From: Archangium lansingense
GTDB lineage: Bacteria > Myxococcota > Myxococcia > Myxococcales > Myxococcaceae
Assembly (NCBI RefSeq): GCF_026626635.1
Contig: NZ_JAPNKA010000001.1
Coordinates: forward strand, 9,160,501-9,224,500
Length of the DNA: 64,000 nt
Direction: 5' to 3'
Position numbers and translations under genes: made by a program. Position 1 is the first letter of the stretch, and every line of letters begins with the position of its first letter. Positions 17,337 to 26,174 of this stretch are shown one piece after another. Below the pieces are notes generated by a model. It ran no database searches, was not told the DNA's origin, and was given only the letters and a program-made list of their open reading frames with translations.

Positions 17337-20300
17337 ATGCGCCCAGAACCCAAGCTTCCGGCTGCTCGCCGTTGGCCCGTCATCCTCCTGCTGCTGACGG
17401 CCTCCGCTGCCTGCCACGAGGCACCCGCTCCCAAGATGGAGCGCCCCGGCACGGTGACCTCGGCACTCGACATCCCGACGCACTTCACCGACGTGGCACT
17501 CGTGGGCACGGTGCCGTGCTCCACCGACTACAGCCGCATCGACGACTGCTACAACGAGGAGAACCCGCAGCGGCCCAGCATCTTCCGGGAGCTGTCCGCG
17601 GCCTGGCGCCCCTATCAGCCCTCGGGGCTGCCGCCGGCGCTGCTCCCCTCCACGCTCGTGGGGCAGGTGCAGCCCTACCCTCCCTTCGAGTACTCCTGGA
17701 ACGGGCCGCGCATCCCGCCCGCCGTGGATGCCGACGGAGCCCAGCAGGTGCTCCCCTACACCCGCAGCACCAACGACGGGCGCCTGTCCCTGCGCGGGGG
17801 CTGCCGCGGCTGTGGCGAGGGCTCCACACTCGTCACGTTCCGCCCCGAGGTGCTTGGCCAGGATCTCCGGTACGACTTCGCGGCGAAGGGAGCTCTGTTC
17901 TCGCAGCCCGGACATCAGCCCGGCCACCACCCCTTCGTCTACTACAACCCGCTCTTCTCCTCGCTGCAGACGAGGAACAACGGTTTCTTCCCCGACGCGC
18001 TCCACAACACGATCTGCGAGGACTCGGCGCCGGCCTACGTCTCCAGCAACCGCAACCCCGTCGCGTGCCACGCGCGCTACGAGGCCGGATCCCCATTCGT
18101 CACCGGGGACTGCTACGACATCTCGCTCGTATACGGGCTCACCGCGGCGGAGGCTTCCAACCAATGGGAGCTGCGCTCGGTGGATGTGACCGTGTTCGTC
18201 CGCAACCCGAAGACGCTGTCGGCCGGAGAGCGGCAGGGCGGGGACACGAGCGGCTGGGGGTTGTGGATCTACCCGCGCAATCCCGAGGGCGAGCTGAAGT
18301 CCCTGCCCCAGTGGGTGCTTCCTCCCTTCCGGCCCTTCAACGTGCACGAGACGCCGTGGAACGATCTGAACGGCAACAACCCCACCTGGACGTATTCAGG
18401 CACCAACCAGATCAACTGGGCGCGTGTCCTCAGCAGCCATCCCAGCTTCAAGTGCTACGACGAGCTCCAGGTGAGCGGGCCTTCCGGCACGATCTCCTAC
18501 AGCTACCCGCGCGCCTCGGGTCCCAACGTCCCCAAGTGGTGCCAGTTCTTCGACCGGCAGTCCTCGCGCTCGCGCTTCCAGGTGGAGGATGACGAGGACA
18601 CCGTCATCGGCAACGGCGGCTACTGGAACGGCATCCATACACGGCCTGCCTCGGGAGAGCAGAAGCCGTTCTTCCTCTTCGAGCCCACGGTGACCGGAGA
18701 CGGCCGGCTGCTCGTCCTCAACATGGAGGGGCTCTACTACTCATACTCGCCCGATGCCTGCCGCGCGGAGGGGTGGGCGCACATGAAGCCCATCAGCATG
18801 ATGCCGGTGGATCCCGAGGTGAACAGCCGCTACCAGATTGCGAAGTCGCAGGTGATTGGAGGGGTGCCCCAACCGTTCCGCGATCCGATGGGCAACTCCA
18901 TCCCGTTCGGCGTGCGCAACCAGGGCGCGTACCCGTGGATCGACCGCGAGGGCAAGAACCTCTTCTTCGCGGCGAAGAACAACACGCATGACGGCTACTA
19001 CGCGCGCCAGGTGCTCCGCCGGGAGATGTTCGGGCCCAACGTCTCCACCCAGACGCTCTCCGGCCCACCGCAGAACGACACACAGCGCGCGGACTTCAAC
19101 CCGGATCGGAGTCCCGCGCAGGCCGTCACCGTGCTTGGGGCGTGGACGCACGGCAAGGCCGTCATCCTCGACAACGGGTTGAGCATCACCGACCTGGGCG
19201 GAAACCGCTCGAACAACCTCCAGCACACCTTTGATCTGCGCCTCTACGCCGGTAACGACATCTCGCTGACCCCCCAGGGCAGCTCGTCGATCTTCTCCTT
19301 CGAGAACCAGCTCAACCACTTCGACGCGCTGCGGCCCACGCTGCCCTTCGACGTGGTGTGGAACGTCCAGTCGAACACGCAGCGCACCTCCGAGGTGGCC
19401 TTCGACGAGTACCTGAACAAGCAGGCGTTCGTCGTCGCCCACATGAACGCGCCCATGCGCATGGATGTCTCGCCTCACGGGGCCCAACGCGCCGAGACGT
19501 TCCCCAAGGACGGCTTCGTCCCCATGCGCAATGTCTGGGCCAACGTGCGGAGTGGGGACATCGCGGACTTCCGTTTCGCGCGCAACCCGTTGGTGCAGAA
19601 CGCGGCGACCACCAGCGCCACCCACGGCACCGAGGATCTGCGGGGGCCTGGTTCGCTGCGGCTCCGGGGCGGCGCACGCATCGAGCCCATCGCCCTGGGT
19701 GGAGTCAGCGGCAAGGGCGTGTGGATGGATGGCGTCAACGACTTCATGGACATGGGCTACCCCGTCCAGGCCTCGCGCCGTGACTGGTACCTCGGTATCT
19801 GGCTCGACTCGCGCCAGCCGTTCCCCAATGCCCCCTCCGGCCTCGAGCAGCGCACCATGCCGCGCACCATCTTCTACTTCCCGGACAACTCGTGGATCGG
19901 CCTCTCCGCGGGGAAGCACTCCTCCGGAGCCACCTGGCACGAGCTGGCCGTGTACAACGGCGCCACGGGAAGCTGGTACAAGGTGAACCTCGGCTCGCTC
20001 GTGCAGCCGGGCACATTCTTCCACTTCGGCGTGAAGGTGTTCACGCAGGCAGGCCAGCGCACCCTGCGGTTCTACGTGAACGGAACGCCTGTCACGACGT
20101 TGGTGGTCGCTCCCACGGACAGCGGCTTCAAGCTCATGGAGAACACCGTCAACGGTTGGACGTGGATGACGGTGAGCGATCCGGGGCCGGCCTTCGTGCC
20201 AGGACAGCCGAGGCTGCCCTTCCTTGGCTGGGTGGATGAGCTGCGCGTCTACGCGCTGTCGGCGCAGGACGCGCAGGCCCCCTGGCTCGACGAGCACATC

Positions 20301-20840
20301 TGCAACAACGCGCTCGGGACGCTGGTGGACATCACCACGTACACCGGAGAGTCCGCGCACCCCGCGCTGTCGGCATTGCGGAACCGGGCGAATCTGTACC
20401 CGGGTTTTCCCACGCAGCTGTGCGAGCAGATGAGGCTCGGCTCCCATGTGGATCCGCGCGACTACCCCGCGCAGTACGGCGAGCACCTGTGCATCGACCG
20501 CGTCCACAAGAACCCTCATGCGGACCCATCCCTGGCTTCCCGGTGCAAGCGCGCGCAGAAGCTGGCCCTTCCGGTGTTGCAGGCGGCCTCGCCGCGGCCC
20601 GATACCAGCGCCAACACCTTCTGCCTCACCTGCCACACCTCCACCGCGCCCCTCCCTGGGTTGCGTCCCGGCGCCCTCACGGCGGGCTCGGGACCCCGCT
20701 ACCAGGATCCGCGGCGGCAACCGATGAACGTGCCAGCGGTGATGGGCGGCATCGTTCCACCGTGGCTCCAGGGAGGCATCAGCCAGCCCGATGGCACGCG
20801 GACGCTGGACCACCACTTCGATCAATTCCTGGCCCCCTGA
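17337..20840 (+). CDS. Giant lipoprotein with LamG-like region and one CxxCH motif
   Basis: ATG 17337 yields 1167 residues; a TTG at 17301 in the same frame is rejected because it sits on the predicted -35 box. Residues 1-26 are a lipoprotein signal peptide ending SAAC. The large N-terminal part has many Trp, Tyr and Asn residues and repeated references to extended beta structure. A LamG/concanavalin-like segment lies at about 775-980 (GKGVWMDGVNDFMDMGYPVQ, then WVDELRVYALS). Near residue 1095 CLTCH is a single c-type heme attachment motif. Secreted proteins pairing LamG with a cytochrome-like tail occur in Deltaproteobacteria, but I recognise no named family. Likely location is the outer membrane or cell surface. 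The gene is monocistronic. Confidence 0.85.
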   Translation: MRPEPKLPAARRWPVILLLLTASAACHEAPAPKMERPGTVTSALDIPTHFTDVALVGTVPCSTDYSRIDDCYNEENPQRPSIFRELSAAWRPYQPSGLPPALLPSTLVGQVQPYPPFEYSWNGPRIPPAVDADGAQQVLPYTRSTNDGRLSLRGGCRGCGEGSTLVTFRPEVLGQDLRYDFAAKGALFSQPGHQPGHHPFVYYNPLFSSLQTRNNGFFPDALHNTICEDSAPAYVSSNRNPVACHARYEAGSPFVTGDCYDISLVYGLTAAEASNQWELRSVDVTVFVRNPKTLSAGERQGGDTSGWGLWIYPRNPEGELKSLPQWVLPPFRPFNVHETPWNDLNGNNPTWTYSGTNQINWARVLSSHPSFKCYDELQVSGPSGTISYSYPRASGPNVPKWCQFFDRQSSRSRFQVEDDEDTVIGNGGYWNGIHTRPASGEQKPFFLFEPTVTGDGRLLVLNMEGLYYSYSPDACRAEGWAHMKPISMMPVDPEVNSRYQIAKSQVIGGVPQPFRDPMGNSIPFGVRNQGAYPWIDREGKNLFFAAKNNTHDGYYARQVLRREMFGPNVSTQTLSGPPQNDTQRADFNPDRSPAQAVTVLGAWTHGKAVILDNGLSITDLGGNRSNNLQHTFDLRLYAGNDISLTPQGSSSIFSFENQLNHFDALRPTLPFDVVWNVQSNTQRTSEVAFDEYLNKQAFVVAHMNAPMRMDVSPHGAQRAETFPKDGFVPMRNVWANVRSGDIADFRFARNPLVQNAATTSATHGTEDLRGPGSLRLRGGARIEPIALGGVSGKGVWMDGVNDFMDMGYPVQASRRDWYLGIWLDSRQPFPNAPSGLEQRTMPRTIFYFPDNSWIGLSAGKHSSGATWHELAVYNGATGSWYKVNLGSLVQPGTFFHFGVKVFTQAGQRTLRFYVNGTPVTTLVVAPTDSGFKLMENTVNGWTWMTVSDPGPAFVPGQPRLPFLGWVDELRVYALSAQDAQAPWLDEHICNNALGTLVDITTYTGESAHPALSALRNRANLYPGFPTQLCEQMRLGSHVDPRDYPAQYGEHLCIDRVHKNPHADPSLASRCKRAQKLALPVLQAASPRPDTSANTFCLTCHTSTAPLPGLRPGALTAGSGPRYQDPRRQPMNVPAVMGGIVPPWLQGGISQPDGTRTLDHHFDQFLAP

Positions 20841-20907
20841 CGGGCCTGGCTGGAGCCCCATCCAAGAGGCGGGGCATGGCTCGCGAGAGGGCCTGCCCCG
20901 CCGCTCT

Positions 20908-22116
20908 TCAGACAGCGAAGCGATGTCCGGTCAGGTCGACCTTCGAAAGGGTCAACCGGAAAGGCTCCCCCTTCCGCGAGCCCTCTCCGAGCTCGACGGA
21001 GCTCTCGACGAGGACTCCCTCCAGGCCCGAGTCCTCCGCGAGCTTGGAGGCGATGTTGACGGGGTTGCCCGCGATCTCCCGCTCACCGTTGGCGAGCGGG
21101 AAGAGGTAGACCTCGCCCCGGGTCAGCCCGACACGGGCCTTGAAGCCCAGGGCGCGATTGCCCTCGATGACGTCGCGCGCGAAAGCGACCGCGTCACGGC
21201 CCTCGTCGAAGAGCACGATCGCCAGGGAGCCGTTGGACTTCACGACGTCCGCCCCATGGGACACCGCGATGCGACGGACCGCGAGGTTGATGAGCGACAT
21301 GTCCGTGAACGAGTCCAGCAGGAACCTGTGCGGCTCGTGGCCCACCTTCACGAATGCCACCGTCCGGGTCTTCCAGTACTCGGGAAACTCCTCCTTCCCG
21401 AGCTCCTCCACGGACGCCGAACGCAGCCGCTGGAAGAACGCCGCGTCGAACGGCATCGGATAGTGGGGGTTGTTGCCTTCGACGGCGTCCACGGACCCGC
21501 GAAAGTCCGTCAGCGACCAGAGCGCGCCCTTGTCCTGGAGATCCTCGCGCACCCGGGCCGCGTCTCGCACCGGGCCCGTGAGGTGCTCGAGGACCGCCTC
21601 CGATACGACGATCTCCCCTCCCGAGGTCTCGTCCTCCGCGATGGCCTCGATGAAGTCAGCCCCCTCACCGAAGAGCCCGCCGCCTACCCTGTAGCACTCG
21701 CAGCTGTGGATGCCGATCCCCACCTGCACCTGCAGTGCCCTGGCCCTCGCCTGCATCGCGAGCATCTGCGCGACGACCCGCGCCGGCGCGATCTTCTCCT
21801 CGAAGAACATCTGCGAGTTGTCCGCCGCCCAGATTCCAATGGCCTCGCCACCGATCGCGGTCCCGTAGGAATGGATCACTTCCTTGGGCTCGGAGACGAG
21901 CTTCATCACCTGGGCCAGGGAATAACGCTGGGTCAGCGAGGACAGCCCCGCGGAGTCCGTGGAGACGACCGTGCCCCGCTTCCGGAAGGGGGCCATCAGC
22001 TGCTCGTGCCGGGCGGAGGTCTTGTCCTGCCCGTTCCAGCGCAGAACGAGCTCGGCCGGGATGAGCCCCGCGATGTCCTGCCGCAAGTCTGCCAGGGAAA
22101 TATTGTACGTCGCCAT
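20908..22116 (-). CDS. Tandem class III nucleotide cyclase-homology protein
   Basis: The 402-residue protein starts at ATG 22116 with GGAGG seven bases upstream. It holds two cyclase-homology halves. In the first (about 48-180), VVSTDSAGLSSL supplies Asp54 and GGEAIGIW supplies Glu91 where the second metal Asp is usual, but the NxxxR pair is missing. In the second (about 250-390), GD is replaced by GS (KSNGSLAI, Lys293), and GNPVNIASKL keeps Asn354 and has Lys358 where Arg is usual. That split resembles the C1/C2 division of mammalian adenylyl cyclases, so one composite active site is conceivable; a pure pseudocyclase sensor is equally possible. No membrane span or transmitter domain is seen. 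It is the second gene behind the 778-residue protein. Confidence 0.7.
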   Translation of the reverse strand: MATYNISLADLRQDIAGLIPAELVLRWNGQDKTSARHEQLMAPFRKRGTVVSTDSAGLSSLTQRYSLAQVMKLVSEPKEVIHSYGTAIGGEAIGIWAADNSQMFFEEKIAPARVVAQMLAMQARARALQVQVGIGIHSCECYRVGGGLFGEGADFIEAIAEDETSGGEIVVSEAVLEHLTGPVRDAARVREDLQDKGALWSLTDFRGSVDAVEGNNPHYPMPFDAAFFQRLRSASVEELGKEEFPEYWKTRTVAFVKVGHEPHRFLLDSFTDMSLINLAVRRIAVSHGADVVKSNGSLAIVLFDEGRDAVAFARDVIEGNRALGFKARVGLTRGEVYLFPLANGEREIAGNPVNIASKLAEDSGLEGVLVESSVELGEGSRKGEPFRLTLSKVDLTGHRFAV

Positions 22117-22138
22117 CAGTCACCCTCCGCCTGAGCCG

Positions 22139-24475
22139 TCAGCCCTCGAGCAGCCAGTGCCGGCCGTCGGACCAACCCAGGAACCGGCGAGCGCGTCCCA
22201 TGGGACCACCACGGCCACTCGCGTCGAACGTCTTACCGGCAGACACCCACTCGAGCCCAGCCATCACCGGCTCGAAACGGCGAACGAAGGCCTCGTCCTG
22301 CTCCTCGACGTGCTCGCGCGCCCAGTCGAGGAACTCCTGCAGCGCGAACCGCTCCACCAACGAGAGGAAGAACAGCATCTGCCTCCAGGCGTAGGCGGTG
22401 TTCTTCACCATCTGAAGCCGCGCCTTCCAGTGGTCGATCTTCATCGACTGCTGCCGGACCAGCCATTGGAAGCACAGCTCGGCGAGGTGCGGCAGGGCCG
22501 GGCGCAACGTCGCAGCAAGCCCCAGCGCCTCGAACAGGACGGCGAGGTTGTGCGTCGTGAGGATCTGCGCCTGCTCGATGATCGTGCCGTTACGGGCGAC
22601 CGACCACCCCGCCTGCTTCGCACCCGCGCGCTCGGTACACAGCTCCGCGAAGCCCGGCGAGGTGTCCTTGCCCCACCGCTTCTCGCGATCGTCCAGCTCG
22701 AGGAGGAGCTCCGTAGGGACGTCGTAGTACCGGGCGTAGAGCGTTCCCTCGAGAAGCCGTGCCGCCGACCGCGCCGCATCGAGGTACTTCATGGAGAACG
22801 TGCCCATGAAGATGTCGGCGGCGAGCTCCTCCACCAGCGGAAGCTTCAGGTCCGCGCCCTTCGCGAGCGCATACAGCTCCTGAATCAACTTATTGGGGAG
22901 AAGGGTCTGGGGAAAGGAGGTGAGCGCGAGCGTCGAGACCTGCTCGAGCGTCTGCCGCGCCAGTGCTCGTGCACCGAGATCGCTCTTGCGGAACGGTCGA
23001 ATGGCCTCCACCCATGGCAGCTCGTCGAACCGGACCTGGTGCTGCAAGTCCAGCAACAGCAACGAGCGCCGGCGCCGGAACGCGGCGTAGATGGCGGTGT
23101 AGAGTCGGCGCAGGTCCGGATCCTCGATACCGGCTGCTCCCACCTGCGAGGTGATCTGCGGCAACACCGTGGCGAGCACCTCGCCGGAACCAATCACCCC
23201 TCGCTCCACGAGCTGGTCGATGGGCGCCTCGAGGCTGCGCTCGACCTTCTCGAGCAGATGCGGGGGAATGGGATGGCCGCCCACTGGAGCGGAGACAACC
23301 TCGAGCGTGCTGAGCCCTTCATCGCCGGGCAGCGCCCGCAGGCGGTCCGCCACCTGCATTGCGAGCTCATTCCCAGTCGGTTGTGCGGCCATCCGCGCCT
23401 GCTCGTCGCGTACCCGTCGAAGCTGCTCCGAGCCGGGGGCTCCGTGCCTCGTCACATACGAGGCGAGAATCTTGCGAATGGAGCCGACGTCCCGGCCCGT
23501 GAGCGAGCGCGCATCGGCCACGCACTGCTCCAGAAAGCCGCGCAGCCGAGCGAAGTTCGCCTTCGGGTGCTCGGGCTTGCCGCACAGCGTGTGATTCAGG
23601 CGCTCGGCCTCGTAGTCGCGCAGCAGCTGCCGCGCACGCTCGTGCCAGCCTTCCGGCCAGCTCTGGCAGGGCCAACCGCCCTCAACCCGGCCCTGGCCAT
23701 CGGGGCGGCGGACCAACTCTCCGCCCTCCACCGCCAGGTGGGGAAGCTCTCCTCGCACAGTCTCGAGGAACAGCTCGACGGCGCGGTCATAGAGTGGATT
23801 CCAGACCCGCAACGTCTCGTTCATCTTCGCGATCTGCGGACGCAGCTGGACAGAATCCAACTGCTCCACAGTGGTCCGGACCGTCTGCACGCGCACCACC
23901 GCGCTCGGGGAGAACGGACGGGCGTCCGGCGCAGGGTAGAACCGCAGCCGGTCGGCGAGCGGCGCCAACGTCTCCAGCAGCTCGAGCGCCCGCTCTGATT
24001 CGCCACGACCAAGCAGCCAGGTCACGGTCAGCAGCGCCCCCTCCTCCGGGACGCGCACCCGGTAGCAGCCGCTGTGCAGCGCCGCCGAAAGCTCGCGCTG
24101 GCCGTCGTCGCGCAGGAACCAGGCATTCAGCCGGGAGCGCTCCGTGGTGGCTCCCTCGGGATTGGGAAGCGAAGCGAGACGCTCCTGCTCGTATGGCTCT
24201 AACGGGCCCCCAGCGAGCAGCTGGCCGGTGGCGAATCCGCCATGCGCCACGTCCAGGGTGACCCAGGCGGGGACCCCCTCGACTGGCGTGCGAGAGCCAA
24301 CCGAAAGCGCTCCCCGTGCCATCCCTTCCAGCACCGAGCACCAGCGCTCGACCTTCTCCGCCGCGCGAGCCCGGATGGCGGGGTCGGAGTGTCGCAGGCT
24401 CGTCTCGAGCCCACGGCGGAGCTGGTCGAGCACATAGCTGGTATTGACGCGGGGAGAGGGAGTTTCGGTCGGCAT
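22139..24475 (-). CDS. Large helical protein of unknown function, cotranscribed with cyclase-homology gene
   Basis: The 778-residue protein starts MPTETPSPRVNTSYV and has no signal peptide, no membrane segment and no motif I recognise. It is mostly helical with many Leu, Arg and Glu residues and several conserved-looking stretches (LTTHNLAVLFEALGL, ADIFMGTFSMKYLDAARSA). The start codon is 20 bases from the 3' end of the second tRNA-Lys gene on the same strand, with a weak ribosome binding site, so it is probably read from the tRNA transcript or a promoter inside the tRNA genes. The cyclase-homology gene follows after 22 bases. The pair could be a sensor/effector module, which is inference from arrangement. 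Confidence 0.75.
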   Translation of the reverse strand: MPTETPSPRVNTSYVLDQLRRGLETSLRHSDPAIRARAAEKVERWCSVLEGMARGALSVGSRTPVEGVPAWVTLDVAHGGFATGQLLAGGPLEPYEQERLASLPNPEGATTERSRLNAWFLRDDGQRELSAALHSGCYRVRVPEEGALLTVTWLLGRGESERALELLETLAPLADRLRFYPAPDARPFSPSAVVRVQTVRTTVEQLDSVQLRPQIAKMNETLRVWNPLYDRAVELFLETVRGELPHLAVEGGELVRRPDGQGRVEGGWPCQSWPEGWHERARQLLRDYEAERLNHTLCGKPEHPKANFARLRGFLEQCVADARSLTGRDVGSIRKILASYVTRHGAPGSEQLRRVRDEQARMAAQPTGNELAMQVADRLRALPGDEGLSTLEVVSAPVGGHPIPPHLLEKVERSLEAPIDQLVERGVIGSGEVLATVLPQITSQVGAAGIEDPDLRRLYTAIYAAFRRRRSLLLLDLQHQVRFDELPWVEAIRPFRKSDLGARALARQTLEQVSTLALTSFPQTLLPNKLIQELYALAKGADLKLPLVEELAADIFMGTFSMKYLDAARSAARLLEGTLYARYYDVPTELLLELDDREKRWGKDTSPGFAELCTERAGAKQAGWSVARNGTIIEQAQILTTHNLAVLFEALGLAATLRPALPHLAELCFQWLVRQQSMKIDHWKARLQMVKNTAYAWRQMLFFLSLVERFALQEFLDWAREHVEEQDEAFVRRFEPVMAGLEWVSAGKTFDASGRGGPMGRARRFLGWSDGRHWLLEG

Positions 24476-24495
24476 CGTGGCGCCCGAGAGAGAAG

Positions 24496-24567
24496 ACTTG
24501 GAGGCAGGATTCGAACCCGCGCCCTGCCGGTTAAGAGCCGGCTGCTCTACCGCTGAGCTACTCCAAG
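24496..24567 (-). tRNA. tRNA-Lys(CTT), copy 2 of tandem pair
   Basis: Read on the minus strand the sequence folds as a cloverleaf: acceptor CTTGGAG/CTCCAAG, D-arm GCTC/GAGC, anticodon stem GCCGG/CCGGC with loop CTCTTAA (anticodon CTT, lysine codon AAG), five-base variable loop and T-arm GCGGG-TTCGAAT-CCTGC. CCA is not encoded and the base at position 73 is T. The pair C1-G72 and T73 are unusual for a lysine tRNA. It differs from the neighbouring copy by one D-loop base. Confidence 0.93.
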
Positions 24568-24577
24568 GGTTGAAGAG

Positions 24578-24649
24578 ACTTGGAGGCAGGATTCGAACCC
24601 GCGCCCTGCCGGTTAAGAGCCGGCTGCTCTACCACTGAGCTACTCCAAG
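24578..24649 (-). tRNA. tRNA-Lys(CTT), copy 1 of tandem pair
   Basis: This is identical to the adjacent copy except for one D-loop base (AGTGGTA rather than AGCGGTA). Period between copies is 82 bases with a 10-base spacer. Anticodon loop CTCTTAA gives anticodon CTT. CCA is not encoded. It lies first in transcription order, with the second tRNA and the 778-residue gene downstream on the same strand. Confidence 0.93.
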
Positions 24650-24720
24650 GATGAGGCCCACCCTAGCACGAGTGCCCTCTTCAAATGGGTCAACCCGGGG
24701 GGCGGATACCCTCACCCCGT

Positions 24721-24741
24721 CCCTCTCCCGAAGGGAGAGGG
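24721..24741 (-). terminator. Strong GC hairpin downstream of aspartokinase
   Basis: CCCTCTCCC and GGGAGAGGG form a perfect 9-bp stem around GAA, 30 bases after the lysC stop codon. There is no T-run, so it may act as a transcript-end stabiliser or be one of the interspersed CCCTCTCCC-type intergenic repeats common in myxobacterial genomes (recalled, not searched). It also separates lysC from the tRNA genes, which are read in the same direction. Confidence 0.5.
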
Positions 24742-24771
24742 GATTTCCGCGCGGATGTCTGTGCGGGTGGC

Positions 24772-25968
24772 TCAGGCTCCGAGGAACTCCCGGTGCAGCC
24801 TCGCGGTGAGCGGCTTCAGGTGCTGCTTGTCCACCAGCAAGGTGAGCTGCAACGGCGACGTGTGGACCGCGTGCACCCTCGCACCCAGCTCCTCCGCCAC
24901 CCCCAGCGCCCTTCTCAGGTAGCTCCAGTCCGCGTTCAGCCCCGCCCCCACCGCCGTTACCGTTCCCACCTCCTCCCGCAGCGTCACCGCCTCCCCAAAG
25001 CGCGCCCCCACGTCCCGCTTCAGCGCCTCCAGCCCGTGCACGTCCTGCAGCGGCACCGCGATGAACGCCCTCCCCTCCCTCCCCATCAGCCCGTCGAACG
25101 CCAGCGCCCTCCCGCGCACCCCTCGCGCGTCCAGGAACTCCAGCAGCTCCGGCACCTTCACCGCCTCCACCGCCGCCGACAGCACCGCCATCTCCGACTC
25201 CGCCGTCACGCCCTTCACCCGCGTGTCCGCCGGCGCCACCAGCTCCTGCACCGCCGTCCCCGTCCCCGCCGCATGTGCCGTGCGCGCCAGGATGACGATG
25301 CCCTTCGCCTTCGCGAACTCCACCGCCTGCGCGTTCAGTACCTTCGCACCCGCGCTCGCCAGCTCTTGCATCTCGTCGTACGAGAGCGACTCCAGCTTCC
25401 TCGCGTCCGGCACCACCCGAGGATCCGCGCTGAAGATTCCGTCCACGTCCGAGTAGATCTCACACGACTCCGCGCTCAGCGCCGCTGCCAGCGCCACCGC
25501 CGTCGTGTCCGAGCCCCCTCGCCCCAGCGTCGTCACCTCCCGCTTGTACGAGACGCCCTGGTAGCCCGCGACGATCACCACCTTGCCCCGCGCCAGCTCG
25601 TCCTGGATGCGGTACGGCCTCACCTCCACGATGCGCGCCTGCGAGTGCGCGTCGTTCGTGATGATGCCGCTCTGGCTCCCCGTGAAGCTGATGGCCGGCA
25701 CCCCCTGCTCCTGGAGCGCCATCGACAGCAGCGCCATGGAGATGCGCTCCCCACACGTCAGCAGCATGTCCAGCTCGCGCCTCGGCGGGTCCGGCGACAC
25801 CTGCTTGGCCAGCGCCAGCAGCTCGTCCGTCGTGTCCCCCATTGCCGACACCACCACCACCACCTGGTAGCCCCGCTCCCGCGTCTCCTTCACTCGGAGT
25901 GCGACCTTGCGGATCTTCTCCACATCGGCGACCGATGAGCCGCCGTACTTCTGAACCACGATCGGCAT
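24772..25968 (-). CDS. lysC: Aspartate kinase (aspartokinase)
   Basis: The 398-residue enzyme phosphorylates aspartate, the first step to lysine, threonine, methionine and diaminopimelate. The N-terminal kinase domain opens with VQKYGGSSVADVEKI (residues 4-18), contains VVSAMGDTTDELL near 40, and SGIITNDAHSQARI with GRGGSDTTAVALA around 150-165 that bind aspartate and ATP. Two ACT regulatory domains follow from about 260 (AVLSAAVEAVKVPELLEFLD, then TAVGAGLNADWSYLRRALG), consistent with feedback inhibition by lysine and/or threonine. Length is usual for a monofunctional bacterial aspartokinase. It is a single gene, divergent from the ABC operon at 26175. Confidence 0.97.
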   Translation of the reverse strand: MPIVVQKYGGSSVADVEKIRKVALRVKETRERGYQVVVVVSAMGDTTDELLALAKQVSPDPPRRELDMLLTCGERISMALLSMALQEQGVPAISFTGSQSGIITNDAHSQARIVEVRPYRIQDELARGKVVIVAGYQGVSYKREVTTLGRGGSDTTAVALAAALSAESCEIYSDVDGIFSADPRVVPDARKLESLSYDEMQELASAGAKVLNAQAVEFAKAKGIVILARTAHAAGTGTAVQELVAPADTRVKGVTAESEMAVLSAAVEAVKVPELLEFLDARGVRGRALAFDGLMGREGRAFIAVPLQDVHGLEALKRDVGARFGEAVTLREEVGTVTAVGAGLNADWSYLRRALGVAEELGARVHAVHTSPLQLTLLVDKQHLKPLTARLHREFLGA

Positions 25969-26110
25969 AAAGCACCCGCTGCTTTGTTCCTAGGGGCCGG
26001 CGAAGGTCACAGGTAACCTGCCGGGCGTGTCCGCCCAGACACACTGGAAGTCACTATGCACAAGGCTCGCCAGCGCCCTCACGTGTCCCGTCCACGCCCG
26101 CCTGCCCGCA

Positions 26111-26138
26111 TTGACAGTCCGACACCGGCTCTTATATC
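26111..26138 (+). promoter_or_regulatory. Predicted sigma70 promoter of the ABC operon
   Basis: A perfect TTGACA (26111-26116) is followed by 16 bases and TATATC (26133-26138). Transcription would begin near 26145, about 30 bases before the ATG at 26175, which has GGAG at 26164. Confidence 0.65.
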
Positions 26139-26174
26139 GGCGGCCGGTCGAACGCTTCTTTCCGGAGCCTTCCC

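Noticed and set aside
24650..24771. Integrated element attachment site beside the tRNA genes
   Set aside because: No integrase gene and no partial tRNA duplicate (att copy) at the far side of the 22139-24475 region was seen; the second tRNA copy is full length.
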